Source: a bacterium | GTDB lineage: Bacteria > Planctomycetota > Planctomycetia > Pirellulales > Pirellulaceae | Assembly: GCA_016124445.1 (NCBI GenBank) | Contig: WGNR01000017.1 | Location: 62,001-126,000, forward strand | Direction of reading: 5' to 3' | DNA: 64,000 nt | Part shown: piece by piece, positions 17,068 to 26,741 of the stretch | How the letters are laid out: each line of letters begins with the position of its first letter | How positions within the stretch are numbered: the first letter of the stretch is position 1 | Program-made: the position numbers and the translations under genes | The notes under the pieces: generated by a model | Seen by the model: only the letters and a program-made list of their open reading frames with translations | Databases searched by the model: none | What the model was told of the DNA's origin: nothing

Positions 17068-18660
17068 TTATTGTCGGCGACCTTCGATGGTGGTCTTCAT
17101 CCGAATCGAAGCAACCAGGTCGTCCAGTTGATAATGTGGCCACAATTTGAACGTACAGCGGTACGAACCAGGCTTGCCGGGGTCGTCTCGCAATTGAATC
17201 TCCGCCTGACGAAGCGGCCGGGCCGCCTTGGTCTCAGGCTTCGCTTTTTCGTCAGGGGTGACGTAGTCGTGAATCCAGTCGCTCAGGAATCGCTCGACCG
17301 TCTCGCGATCCTCGAACGTTCCGACCTTGTCGCGAGCGATCACCTTCAGTGCATGGGCAAACTGCGACGTGCAGAGGATGTACTGCAGCATGCTCGAGAC
17401 TTTGGCGTTTTGCGTCGCTTCCAGGCTCTCGTAGACCTTCGGTTTCTGCACCGATTGGTTCGAGTAGAACGCGCACAGATCGGTATCCTGGCAATGCGTC
17501 AGCGGAATGAACCCGAGCCCCGCCAGTTCGGCTTCCTGATGATCGGAAATGATGCAGTCGGTCGATGGCTTCGGTGCCACGCCAGTTCGATCGGTCCCGA
17601 AGTAGTGCACCGGCAACCGACTGACCAGTCCGCCACCAACCACGTTTCGCTGAACCCCACGAATCTGGGCCAACCAGCCGCAATTGGAATAGGCTCGGAT
17701 CAACACCTCGGCAAATGCATACGCGGCGTTGCCCCACAGGTAATTGCGTCGATCACGCCCGCCCACTTCCTCGCGGAAGCTGAATCCATCGGCTCGGGCA
17801 TCGAAGGTTTCGTACGGAAGACGCATCAAAACCCGCGGCAGAACTAGCCCGACGAAGCGAGCATCTTCTGTTTTGCGGAACGCATGCCACTGGGTGAATT
17901 CGGCCTGATCAAAACCGGACCGCAGGTTTTCGACCTGTTCCAGATCGGAAAAATCGTCCAGCCCGAACATCGTATGGCTCACGCCGGCAATGAACGGACA
18001 AAATGCCGCCGCCGCGATTCCTGACAGGCCTTGCAGCGTGTCGATGTCGCGATGCGGGTGTTGTTTGGACGGGGTCGGATGAATCTCGTAGTCGCCGATC
18101 ATCACGCCGAACGGCTTGCCGCCAGCGGTGCCGAACTCGTTCTCGTAGATCTTTTTGAACAGCTCGCTCGAATCGAAGTCGATGGCCCGCTCGATGTCGC
18201 GTTCGACATCTTTCCAACTCGCGTTCAGCACGCGAATGAGAACTTGCTCGCGGTCCGCCTCTTCGTCGACCATCTCGGTCAGGTACTGCAGGCCCCGCCA
18301 CGAGCTTTCCAGCTTCTGAAACTTGGGATGATGCAGGATCGCATTGAGTTGATCGTTGAGCCACTGGTCGATCTGAGCCACGTCCGCATTAAGCCGCCGC
18401 ACGATCGATTGTTTCGAGAGTCCCTCGAAATCACCTAACCACGCGGTCAGCTTTTCGCCTACCGTGGCGTTGTCGATGAACTGTTGCCACCGATCGGCAA
18501 CAGGCGCCGTCGAGTCGACGTTCTCGTTATCGACGATCCAGTCGAGGATCGAAGTCGAACCGGCCTGGCTGGACTGCGTTTGCTCGCCGGCCGATTGGGC
18601 GACGGCAGCAGGCACCTCCAGGGCGGAAGGATTCGACGGCGTTGATAACTCGGAACTCAT
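17068..18660 (-). CDS. tssC2: Second TssC-like sheath protein (ImpD type)
   Basis: 530 residues from the ATG at 18660. A longer in-frame start at 18702 exists but would run into the upstream terminator hairpin. The N-terminus is a variable Ser/Pro/Gln-rich leader, and then comes the TssC/EvpB fold with FQKLESSWRGLQYL, PFGVMIGDYEIH and RVLMRLPYE. It is paralogous to the next gene upstream but clearly diverged. In imp-type T6SS loci this position is held by ImpD. It could be a sheath variant or cap; its exact role is not established. It is separated from tssC1 by a strong hairpin and T-run. Confidence 0.88.
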   Translation of the reverse strand: MSSELSTPSNPSALEVPAAVAQSAGEQTQSSQAGSTSILDWIVDNENVDSTAPVADRWQQFIDNATVGEKLTAWLGDFEGLSKQSIVRRLNADVAQIDQWLNDQLNAILHHPKFQKLESSWRGLQYLTEMVDEEADREQVLIRVLNASWKDVERDIERAIDFDSSELFKKIYENEFGTAGGKPFGVMIGDYEIHPTPSKQHPHRDIDTLQGLSGIAAAAFCPFIAGVSHTMFGLDDFSDLEQVENLRSGFDQAEFTQWHAFRKTEDARFVGLVLPRVLMRLPYETFDARADGFSFREEVGGRDRRNYLWGNAAYAFAEVLIRAYSNCGWLAQIRGVQRNVVGGGLVSRLPVHYFGTDRTGVAPKPSTDCIISDHQEAELAGLGFIPLTHCQDTDLCAFYSNQSVQKPKVYESLEATQNAKVSSMLQYILCTSQFAHALKVIARDKVGTFEDRETVERFLSDWIHDYVTPDEKAKPETKAARPLRQAEIQLRDDPGKPGSYRCTFKLWPHYQLDDLVASIRMKTTIEGRRQ

Positions 18661-18685
18661 GGCTGCCTTGCGGATCGATACAGAG

Positions 18686-18730
18686 CAAAAAAATAGAGGC
18701 ACTGCGGAGCATTGCCCAGCGAGTGCCTCT
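18686..18730 (-). terminator. Intrinsic terminator/attenuator between tssC1 and tssC2
   Basis: On the minus strand a perfect 9-bp stem (AGAGGCACT at 18695-18703 with AGTGCCTCT at 18722-18730) is followed by a run of seven T (18687-18693). It begins about 22 bp after the tssC1 stop and ends about 25 bp before the tssC2 start. Read-through would lower expression of tssC2 through clpV relative to tssB-tssC1. Confidence 0.8.
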
Positions 18731-18752
18731 TAGATTCGTCACTGAGTCAGGC

Positions 18753-20246
18753 TTAGCCTGCCTTTTGCGGAATGCTGGCCACCATGCGGAGCGAGGTGGT
18801 CAGTTCTTCCATTTGCAGCCAAGGACGCAAGTAAGCGACCGCGTTATACGCGCCGGGCTTGCCCGGGATTTCGTTCACTTCGATGCGAGCTTCGGCCAGC
18901 GGCAGACGTGCTTTGACTTCGGCGCTGGGGTGTTTGTCCGCACAAACGTAGTTGTGAATCCAATCGTTCAACCAGCGTTCGCAGTCGTCACGTTCCATGA
19001 AGGCACCGATCTTGTCGCGAGCGATCACCTTCAGGTAGTGAGCGAAGCGGGACGAAGCCATGATGTAAGGCAAACGAGCCGAAATCTCGGCATTGGCCGT
19101 GGCATCAGGCTGCTGGTACTGCTTGGGCTTCTGCGTCGTCTGGGCACCAAAGAAGACCGAGTAGTCGGTGTCTTTGAAATGGCACAGCGAGAGGAAACCA
19201 AGATGGCTCAGTTCGGCCTCGCGACGATCGGTGATCGCGATTTCGGTCGGGCACTGAACGCCTGAGTCGCCATCGCTGCTCTTGAAAACGTGAACCGGCA
19301 GGCCTTCGACCTTACCACCGTTTTCCACACCGCGAATCGCCGTGCACCAGCCGGTCTTGGCGAAAGCTTCGGTCAGCTTGGCACCCATGACAAAGGCGGT
19401 GTTCATCCAGCAGTACTGGTCGTGCGGCACTTCGATCGGCTGACCGCCAGGACCGGTTTCGACTTCTTCGTAGTTGAATTCATCGATCGGCTTGGTAGCG
19501 GCACCGTAAGGCAGACGAGCAAGGGTGCGCGGCATGCACATGGTGACGAAGCGGGAATCTTCCGACTGGCGGAACGAGTTCCACTTGATGTACTCTTGCG
19601 AGTCAAAGATCTTGGCCAGGTCACGCGGACGCGACAGTTCTTCCCAGTTGTCAAAACCGAAGAACTTGGCACTTGGCGAAGTCAAAAACGGAGCAAACGC
19701 TGCCGCGGCGACGCCAGACATCTTTTCCAATGCGGCGATATCGTCCGGCGTGTTTTCCCATTCGTAGTTGCCGATCAGCGCGCCGTAGGGCGTACCACCA
19801 GCAAGGCCGAATTCGCTTTCGTAGACCTTCTTGAAGACCGTGCTTTGATCGAATTCGACGGCACGTTCCAGGTCCTTACCCAGGTCCTTCTTGGAAACGT
19901 TCAAGCAACGCAGCTTCAGCATTTCGCCCGTTTCGCTGTTGCTGACCAGGTAATGCAGTCCGCGCCAGCTACCTTCCAGCTTCTGGAATTCCGGGTGATG
20001 CATCACGGCGGCCAATTGCTCGGAAACCGCTTCGTCGATCGCGGCGATACCACGGTTGATCGTGCGGATGATGTCCTTGTCGAACGTGACCGTACCCTTC
20101 ATGGCCTCTTGGACCAGGGTCTGGATCAGTTCTTTGGCACGCGGCTGCTCGGTTTGCTTGGTCGCGGTGATCGCGGCATCGAGCAAGCTGGTCGTTTCTT
20201 CGGTCTGCACCGCAACTTGTGCGGCTTGTTGTTCGGCTGAACTCAT
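18753..20246 (-). CDS. tssC: Type VI secretion contractile sheath large subunit TssC (VipB/ImpC)
   Basis: 497 residues, full length for the family. Diagnostic segments are FQKLEGSWRGLHYLVSNSETG, PYGALIGNYEW, and MPRTLARLPYG followed by the catalytic-looking but structural NYEEVETG. TssC and TssB polymerise into the contractile sheath around the Hcp tube. It starts 2 bp after the tssB stop, so the two sheath genes are a tight pair, and an intrinsic terminator follows it. Confidence 0.96.
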   Translation of the reverse strand: MSSAEQQAAQVAVQTEETTSLLDAAITATKQTEQPRAKELIQTLVQEAMKGTVTFDKDIIRTINRGIAAIDEAVSEQLAAVMHHPEFQKLEGSWRGLHYLVSNSETGEMLKLRCLNVSKKDLGKDLERAVEFDQSTVFKKVYESEFGLAGGTPYGALIGNYEWENTPDDIAALEKMSGVAAAAFAPFLTSPSAKFFGFDNWEELSRPRDLAKIFDSQEYIKWNSFRQSEDSRFVTMCMPRTLARLPYGAATKPIDEFNYEEVETGPGGQPIEVPHDQYCWMNTAFVMGAKLTEAFAKTGWCTAIRGVENGGKVEGLPVHVFKSSDGDSGVQCPTEIAITDRREAELSHLGFLSLCHFKDTDYSVFFGAQTTQKPKQYQQPDATANAEISARLPYIMASSRFAHYLKVIARDKIGAFMERDDCERWLNDWIHNYVCADKHPSAEVKARLPLAEARIEVNEIPGKPGAYNAVAYLRPWLQMEELTTSLRMVASIPQKAG

Positions 20247-20248
20247 AG

Positions 20249-20767
20249 TTATGCATCCCCCTTGGCTGGTTCTTCAACGCCCAGTTCGCCGGCCAGTTTC
20301 TTCAACTGATCCGCATCGTTCATCACGTCTTCCAGAAGCGTTTCCAGATCGTCACTGCGGTCGATCTTGGTCAGCAGGTCACGCAGGTTGTCGCGGGTAG
20401 CCAGTAGCTTGCGCAGGGGTTCGATCTGCTTGGCGACGTTAGCCGGGCTGAAGTCGTCCATCGACTCGAAGTCCAGGCTGACAGCCATTTGCGAACCATC
20501 GTCGGCCAGCGTGTTGTCGACACGCATGTTCAACTCGGGACGGAAACGCTTCATGACGTCGTCGAAGTTATCGCGATCGATCTGCACGAACTTGCGGTCC
20601 TTCAGCGGCTCCAACTTGTCGGCCGGGTTGCCGGAGAAATCTCCCATCACCCCAACCACGAATGGAAGTTCTTTCTTTTCCATCGCATCGCCGGTTTCCA
20701 CGTCGTAGGTAATATGGACGCGGGGCTTGCGAACCCGGTTAAGCTTCTTTTGATAACTTTCAGCCAT
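20249..20767 (-). CDS. tssB: Type VI secretion contractile sheath small subunit TssB (VipA/ImpB)
   Basis: 172 residues. NRVRKPRVHITYDVETGDAM near the N-terminus and LPFVVGVMGDFSG are the classic VipA signatures, followed by FVQIDRDNFDDVMKRF and a C-terminal helical part. It is the sheath partner of TssC. A 186-bp gap separates it from tssA, so it may have its own promoter; no clear -10/-35 is visible to me. Confidence 0.96.
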   Translation of the reverse strand: MAESYQKKLNRVRKPRVHITYDVETGDAMEKKELPFVVGVMGDFSGNPADKLEPLKDRKFVQIDRDNFDDVMKRFRPELNMRVDNTLADDGSQMAVSLDFESMDDFSPANVAKQIEPLRKLLATRDNLRDLLTKIDRSDDLETLLEDVMNDADQLKKLAGELGVEEPAKGDA

Positions 20768-20953
20768 CGTTTCCCCTCAATGTCGTAAAAAAACGAGATA
20801 CGTGTTTGACCGGTCGACCTGCCGCCGATATCCGGCAGCACGCATCTACGGCAGCCAAGTTTGTCCGATACTTAACCAGTCCTCGGCTTTTGAAATATGG
20901 GATCGGTTTTCGGTCGAACAATCGAAGCAGTCGAAAATATTGGAAATTCTTAA

Positions 20954-22075
20954 TCAGTTGCCATCGTTCTGCGGAATGGGAATGCCAGTCATGCGATGCA
21001 GTTCTCCCATTGCCGTGTCGTCGCGAAGCAATTCTTTAAGCAGGTCCGGTAATGGCATTTCTGCCCATTGTGCGGCCTGTTCGAGTTTGAAATGGATGAA
21101 CGACTGTGGTTCCGCTTTACGAAAGTAGTCGGCCACCTTGCGAATCGTTTTGATAGCATCGTTTCTTGTTTGCAGCGTGCCGACGGCTCCATTGGCCTGC
21201 CCGCCTGCGGCTTGGCCATCCGCATCGGCTCCTTCTTCCGGCTTGTTTTCGTCCAGTAGAAGATCCGCCATCAATTGCTGTACTGTTGAACGAATCGATT
21301 CGAGCTTTTGGCGAAACGATGTCAACGAAGGGGAGGTCTCTTCGCCGTATGAATTGCGGACGCAGTGTTCGTCGAGAAATGCAGCCAGTTCGCGAAGCGT
21401 CTCGATGATCGTGTCAAGGTCTTCCACCAGGCTGTTGAAATGGTCGCGCGGCGTAGCCCGAAACGATTCGTCGAACGTTGTTCGCTCGATCGCACCCTCT
21501 TTGATGCGGCGCTGTTTGTCTTCAGCGCTCAGGCCATCGATGCGGTTCGCTTCGTTGAAGTCGAACATCGAGTACTTGCCCCCGGCACCATTGGTCAGGG
21601 GAAGTTGATCCAGCACGCCAAACGAGCGTTCACTGGTCAAGCCAGCCAGTTGCGAAACCGTTTCGACATATCCTTCGTCTTCGTCCGGTTGCGGATGAAT
21701 GTTGTCCCAATAGCGGCGGCACAGCTCGAGCATCACCTTGAAGCCGTCGCGCAAACCAGAAACGCCGTCCAGCCGCATGACCGCTTCGATCAACCACGAT
21801 GCGACCGAGATATCTTTGGAATAGGTGGTGAGAACCTGAATCGCACGATCCCGCACTTCTTCCCACTGCGGGTCTTTGAGGTCCGGAAACTCCTCTTCCG
21901 GAAACGCGAGTGCCGTTTGCAGGTCACGTTCGGCCTTGTTCGATTGCGTAAAGATCTCGCGCAGATCGCAGAAGTCGCTGTCATGCTCGGAATGACGCAG
22001 TTCGACGCCGGCCGGATTCTCCTCGGAGATCGGACTGACGAGCGTGTCAACGTCAACGACTTGTGGAAATGCCAT
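20954..22075 (-). CDS. tssA: Type VI secretion cap/assembly protein TssA (ImpA N-terminal family)
   Basis: 373 residues from the ATG at 22075. An in-frame ATG five codons earlier is possible, but MAFPQVVDVDTLVSPISEENPAG fits the family start better. The ImpA_N pattern ENPAG-ELRHSEHDSDFCDLRE is clear, with WEEVRDRAIQVL and SWLIEAVMRLDGVSGLRDGF following. The C-terminal third has a Gly/Ala-rich linker (residues about 285-300) and a short conserved tail (LPDLLKELLRDDTAMGELHRMTG). It is the first gene of the locus and directs tail tube and sheath assembly at the baseplate or distal end. Confidence 0.93.
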   Translation of the reverse strand: MAFPQVVDVDTLVSPISEENPAGVELRHSEHDSDFCDLREIFTQSNKAERDLQTALAFPEEEFPDLKDPQWEEVRDRAIQVLTTYSKDISVASWLIEAVMRLDGVSGLRDGFKVMLELCRRYWDNIHPQPDEDEGYVETVSQLAGLTSERSFGVLDQLPLTNGAGGKYSMFDFNEANRIDGLSAEDKQRRIKEGAIERTTFDESFRATPRDHFNSLVEDLDTIIETLRELAAFLDEHCVRNSYGEETSPSLTSFRQKLESIRSTVQQLMADLLLDENKPEEGADADGQAAGGQANGAVGTLQTRNDAIKTIRKVADYFRKAEPQSFIHFKLEQAAQWAEMPLPDLLKELLRDDTAMGELHRMTGIPIPQNDGN

Positions 22076-22542
22076 GACAGTAGTTCTCATGCGGCAGACA
22101 GTACGCGGATTGGTCGCGAAAGTATAAGTGTCAAAATAGGAGATTCAAGCGATATTTAACGGCTTATTTGGCGGCGGATGCATAGTCGTCAGAAGCCGAT
22201 CAACCCGACCCCAGGCGACCATCTGCTCGTCAGCAAGCCAGCACTCCCGGCGACCGATCTGCTATCGTTATCGACCAACTTTGACGGTTACGAAAAGCTT
22301 GCGACCAACTTGGACGGAGCTAGCGAATGGCAGGCTTGTACTGCATATGACTGATCATCAGAAAGTACGGGTTTTATTGAGTTTGCGAATTACTGGTGCC
22401 GAAACACTACATTGGGTTTAACCCGAAAGCATGAGATTGCGCCTCGATCGGCCGGTTCGGCGTGGCCCCATGCATTTGCACCTTCGATAAGACCTGACTG
22501 AATCGTTCGCCTCGTTCGATCGATCCCTGGAGGGAAACAGCG
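22076..22542. other. Divergent intergenic region between tssA and the TolC-like gene
   Basis: 467 bp that should contain the promoter of T6SS block 1 (leftward) and of the TolC-like gene (rightward). I see a short direct repeat, GCGACCAACTTTGACGG and GCGACCAACTTGGACGG, about 40 bp apart near 22275-22320 (approximate), which might bind a regulator. No ORF worth calling. Confidence 0.5.
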
Positions 22543-24816
22543 GTGCTTCATCGCTACACAAGATGGATTGCGCTCTTAGCGACCTGTTTGGCAACAGGTT
22601 TGAGTGGTTGTCTGTACCCCTCCTGGAAACGCTACGATTGCCCCGATCCTCCGGCGTACAACGAAAGCTTGATCGCCGAGTACGCTAACCGGGGCCTGAA
22701 GATCGAAGATCCCGCTCCCAACGTCTGCGACGACGAAGATTGGCTTGAACTGCCGGAGTCTCCTGATTCGATCACCGCCGACAACATCAACCCAGTGAAC
22801 GGTTACTGGGATCTATCGCTGGAAGACGCGATCCACATGGCACTGGAAAACTCGCAAGTCATGAAAGACTTGGGAGGTGTTCTCCGCTCACCAGATACGG
22901 TTGTCTCGATGTACGATCCCTCGATCGTCTACACCAACGGCCGCTTCGGTGAGGCCGCCGCTCTAAGCGCGTTCGATGCGACCTTCGGCGCCAATGCTTA
23001 CTTTGAATCGAACGATCGCCGGATCAACAACGTGACCGTCGGCGAAAACGGTTTCTTCCAGCAAGACCTGCAAAACTACGAAATGAACCTCTCCAAGCGT
23101 AACGCCACGGGTGGTTTGGTTTCGTTGAAGAGCATTACGCAGTACGACTACAACAACAATCCGCAAAAGGTCTTTAGCGCCGGCTGGGACACCTACGTCG
23201 ATGCCGAACTTCGCCAGCCATTGCTGCAAGGTTCCGGCGTCATGTACAACCGCATCGCCGGCCCCAACGGAGAGCCTGGGTTTGCCAACGGTATTTTGAT
23301 TGCCCGCACGCGAACCGATATCAGTCTGGCGGAATTCGAGATTGCCGTCCGAAACCTGGTCAGCGACGTCGAGAACGCTTACTGGGATCTCTACTTCGCC
23401 TACCGCGACCTCGATGTGAAGATCAACGCCCGTAACAACGTGCTGGAAGTCTGGAAGAATGCCTACGCGAACGTGATCGCCGACAAGAAATCGGCCGACA
23501 CCGAAGCCCAGGCCCGCGAGCAGTACTTCCGCTTTCAAGTCGAAGTGGTCAACGCACTCAATGGTCGGCTTGTCCAACGAACCCGCGGCCATAATGGTTC
23601 GGAAGGCGGTACGTTCAACAATCCTGGCGGTGTTCGCGTTGCCGAGCGGCAACTGCGGTTCATGCTGGGCATCACCCAGACCAACGGCAAACTGATTCGT
23701 CCGATTACGGAAGCCCCGGTCGCTCGGGTCAATTTCGATTGGATGGCGATTGCCTCCGAGGCGCTGGCTCGTCGACCGGAACTCCGCCGGCAGAAATGGG
23801 TCATCAAGCAGAGAGAATTGGAACTGTTGGCCAACCGCAACTTCCTAATGCCCAGCTTGGACCTGATTGGTCGCTACCGCCAGCGTGGTTTTGGTCCTCA
23901 GTTCTCGGACCAGTCGAATATTCCCGGTCAGCAAGGTGCCCTGCAAAGTTTGACCAGCGGCGACTTTGGCGAATACCAGATGGGCGTCGAGTTCAACATG
24001 CCGATCGGCTTCCGTCGCGCTCATTCGGCGGTTCGCAGCAGCGAACTAGCATTGGCTCGGGCGAAAGCGATCCTGAAAGAAGAAGAGAAACAGGTCATGT
24101 ATGGCCTGTCGAACTCGTACGGGGAAATCAAGCGTGCTTACGAGATCATGGAACTACTGTTCGATCGCCGCGAAGCTGCCAACGCTCAGGAAGCGACGGT
24201 CCGAGCCAGCTACGAAGCAGGCCGGGCACCGATCGACCTCCTGCTGGAAGCGGAACGCCGCGTGATCGACTCAAGTGCCCAGTTCAACCAGGCCCGCGTC
24301 GACTATGCGTTGGCAATCAAGAACCTGCACTACGAAAAGGGTTCGCTGCTGGAGTTCTACCAGGTCGCGTTGGCAGAAGGACCGTGGCCGCAGAAGGCAT
24401 ACGACGACGCGGTCAACCGCGACCTGCACAAGCGAGCCGCGCATTCCAACTTCATCATCAACAAGGCAGTCATCGGGCAGCCGATGAAGGTGGGCGACAC
24501 CCTGGTCGCCAAACCGGAAGAGGTTCCCAGCCCGAAGAAAATGGAACCGAAAGCGGAGCCGAAGGCAGAGCAGATCGACCTGCCAACCCCGGCCGAAATC
24601 GAAGCCGCGCCTGTCCTGCCAACCGGTTCGTTGCCGGCGCGGCACAATCCTCTGCGTTCGGCCAGGACGCCCATCATGCAGGGCCTGATCAAACCGGCGA
24701 GCCATACCACCACGCCAGTCGAGCAACCGATGAAAGCGCCGATCATCCACGCCGCTCCCAGCGAGGCCTTCTCACTGGAAGCCAAATCCACACACGGCGC
24801 GATCTGGCTTCATTGA
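22543..24816 (+). CDS. TolC-family outer-membrane efflux lipoprotein
   Basis: 757 residues. The start is GTG with a strong GGAGGG about 9 nt upstream. A lipoprotein signal ends in LSGC (Cys at about residue 23), so it is predicted to be lipid-anchored. The body has two TolC-type repeats of long amphipathic helices; the phrases LAEFEIAVRNLVSDVENAYW and YEAGRAPIDLLLEAERRVID are typical outer-membrane factor motifs. The C-terminal 120 residues are a Pro/Lys/Glu-rich tail not needed for a TolC channel. It lies between the two T6SS blocks but more plausibly serves type I or efflux export, for example with the HlyD operon at 4464-9651 (inference). Confidence 0.9.
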   Translation: MLHRYTRWIALLATCLATGLSGCLYPSWKRYDCPDPPAYNESLIAEYANRGLKIEDPAPNVCDDEDWLELPESPDSITADNINPVNGYWDLSLEDAIHMALENSQVMKDLGGVLRSPDTVVSMYDPSIVYTNGRFGEAAALSAFDATFGANAYFESNDRRINNVTVGENGFFQQDLQNYEMNLSKRNATGGLVSLKSITQYDYNNNPQKVFSAGWDTYVDAELRQPLLQGSGVMYNRIAGPNGEPGFANGILIARTRTDISLAEFEIAVRNLVSDVENAYWDLYFAYRDLDVKINARNNVLEVWKNAYANVIADKKSADTEAQAREQYFRFQVEVVNALNGRLVQRTRGHNGSEGGTFNNPGGVRVAERQLRFMLGITQTNGKLIRPITEAPVARVNFDWMAIASEALARRPELRRQKWVIKQRELELLANRNFLMPSLDLIGRYRQRGFGPQFSDQSNIPGQQGALQSLTSGDFGEYQMGVEFNMPIGFRRAHSAVRSSELALARAKAILKEEEKQVMYGLSNSYGEIKRAYEIMELLFDRREAANAQEATVRASYEAGRAPIDLLLEAERRVIDSSAQFNQARVDYALAIKNLHYEKGSLLEFYQVALAEGPWPQKAYDDAVNRDLHKRAAHSNFIINKAVIGQPMKVGDTLVAKPEEVPSPKKMEPKAEPKAEQIDLPTPAEIEAAPVLPTGSLPARHNPLRSARTPIMQGLIKPASHTTTPVEQPMKAPIIHAAPSEAFSLEAKSTHGAIWLH

Positions 24817-24836
24817 TAATCGTCGGTGCTACCTGT

Positions 24837-26675
24837 CTACTTACCGGTCAAGTATTTGATTCGGCGATTCAGTTCGCCTCGATTGCCGGTCACGTGCTTC
24901 AGGTCGGCAGGCGAGATCTCGATCTTATAGCCAGGCTTGCCGTCACGCAGCATCACGACGGAGTTGAGGATCTCGTTGGCTTCGGTTGCCGTTTCTGCGT
25001 CGGCGATGGCCTTCTTCAGCACCGGATTCGGATCGACGCCAGCGAAAAGAGCCAGGTATTCGGCGGCCCGGACACGGACCACAGGCTGGGGATCATTCGC
25101 TGCAATATCTTTCAGCTTGCCGGCTAGTGGCATTGCGACTTCGCCCTGAGCACTGCAGGCGATCGCTCCCCACAAACGCTGCCAAGGGTCGGACGATGCC
25201 AACGCGTTTTCAAGTTTCGGCTTGGCCTGGGTAAACGAAACCAACTGCAGATTGGCCACTTCCAGCATCTTGGCGATTTCCTCCTTATGCTTCTGACCGA
25301 AAGCAACCGGATTGTCGCCTGCTTCGGCGGCAAGGACATGCTCGGGATAGAAACCAAGATCAGGCATCCCGCTTAAAATATCATTCAAACGCCCGCGCAT
25401 CTCGACCAGTTTTTTCTCGTGAGCAGGATCACCAGCCAAGTTGTTCACCTCGTACGGATCGGCTTCGCAGTCAAACAACATCTCGGACGGCCGGGCCTCG
25501 AAGAACTGGCTTTGGATGTCGTTCAGCTGGCCAGCATCGTACAGCTTTTTCCAATCGCGATAAGCGGCCATCTCGTAGCGGTAGTTGTTCATCAGCCCGT
25601 CGAAGTTGAATGGCTCGAAACTACGAACGTAGCGATACTTGCCCTTTCGCAGCGTACGAACCATGTCGTACTTTTCGTCCATCCGGCTGGCGTACCCGAA
25701 CGATTCGTTTCTCTCCGCCAGGCTTTGATTGTAGTATCCCTCGAATATAAGACCGTCGACCTGGTCGGAACCTTTCACCCCGGCCAGGTTCAAAACGGTG
25801 GGTCCGAAATCGACGAAGCTGACGAACCTTCCGATGCGAGTGCCGACCTTATCAGGAATTTGATCGCGGAACTTCTCCGGAATGCGAATTACCAGCGGCA
25901 CCTTCAAACCGGTATCGTAGGCGTACCCTTTGCCGCGCGGCAGCACGCCGCCGTGATCGGAAAAGCAAAAGATGAACGTCGTTTCGAGCAGACCATCCTT
26001 CTTCAGTTCGGCAACCAGTTCACCCACCTGACGGTCGACATCCATGATCCGGTCGTGATAGCGGGCGTAGGTGTACTTGAACGTTTCGCTACGGGGATGG
26101 TGCGGCGGAATGAAGACCGTTTCAGGATCGGTCTCGGTCGGCTTGTTGAGGATATCCTCTTCAGGAAAATGAAGCGAGCTTTCGTGCGTGGTGGTATAGG
26201 TCTGCACGTGAAAGAAAGGCTGCCCCGGCTTACGGTTTCGCCACGAAGCTTTCTTCGACGAATCGTCCCAAACGTCCTTCGACTTCTGGGCGTTGTAGTC
26301 TTCTTTGCTGTTGTTGGTGGTGTAATAACCGGCCGCTTTTAAATATGCCGGGAACATCTTCACGCCTTCAGGCATCGGCACCACGAAGCTCTTGCGATGA
26401 TAGAAGGTCCCGATCCGCGGAGCATAGCACGAAGTGAACAAAGTCGTCCGGGCCACGCTGCATACCGGGGCATTAGAAAACGCTCGATCATAGGTGAACC
26501 CTTCCTTGGCCAGCGCCTCGATATTAGGCGTCGGGGCACCGGTCGGATCGAACATCTTGACGAAGTGGCTCGAGTTGTCTTCCGTCATGATCCAAACAAA
26601 GTTTGGTTTGTCGGCAGCCATCGCCGGCAGAGCAAACAGCAATAGAAAAGCAGCGCTGAGCAAGGTACGGGGCAT
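24837..26675 (-). CDS. Secreted sulfatase with C-terminal HEAT-like extension
   Basis: 612 residues with a Sec signal peptide (about 1-20, cleavage near AMAADKPN). The formylglycine-sulfatase fold is shown by NFVWIMTEDNSSHF (metal-binding Asp), the active-site region VCSVARTTLFTSCY with Cys72, and FCFSDHGGVLPRGKG. The expected sulfatase signature is C-x-P/A-x-R; here the third position is Val (CSVAR), a departure also seen in some family members. Residues about 495-590 look like HEAT-type helical repeats (WQRLWGAIACSAQG, VVRVRAAEYLALFAG). It likely acts on sulfated polysaccharides. It is convergent with the TolC-like gene and sits between the T6SS blocks without an obvious functional tie. Confidence 0.9.
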   Translation of the reverse strand: MPRTLLSAAFLLLFALPAMAADKPNFVWIMTEDNSSHFVKMFDPTGAPTPNIEALAKEGFTYDRAFSNAPVCSVARTTLFTSCYAPRIGTFYHRKSFVVPMPEGVKMFPAYLKAAGYYTTNNSKEDYNAQKSKDVWDDSSKKASWRNRKPGQPFFHVQTYTTTHESSLHFPEEDILNKPTETDPETVFIPPHHPRSETFKYTYARYHDRIMDVDRQVGELVAELKKDGLLETTFIFCFSDHGGVLPRGKGYAYDTGLKVPLVIRIPEKFRDQIPDKVGTRIGRFVSFVDFGPTVLNLAGVKGSDQVDGLIFEGYYNQSLAERNESFGYASRMDEKYDMVRTLRKGKYRYVRSFEPFNFDGLMNNYRYEMAAYRDWKKLYDAGQLNDIQSQFFEARPSEMLFDCEADPYEVNNLAGDPAHEKKLVEMRGRLNDILSGMPDLGFYPEHVLAAEAGDNPVAFGQKHKEEIAKMLEVANLQLVSFTQAKPKLENALASSDPWQRLWGAIACSAQGEVAMPLAGKLKDIAANDPQPVVRVRAAEYLALFAGVDPNPVLKKAIADAETATEANEILNSVVMLRDGKPGYKIEISPADLKHVTGNRGELNRRIKYLTGK

Positions 26676-26741
26676 GATAGTCTCTCGCGGAAAGAATGCA
26701 CGATCGGTATCCCTATACCATGCTCTGTTTCCGGCGCCAGT

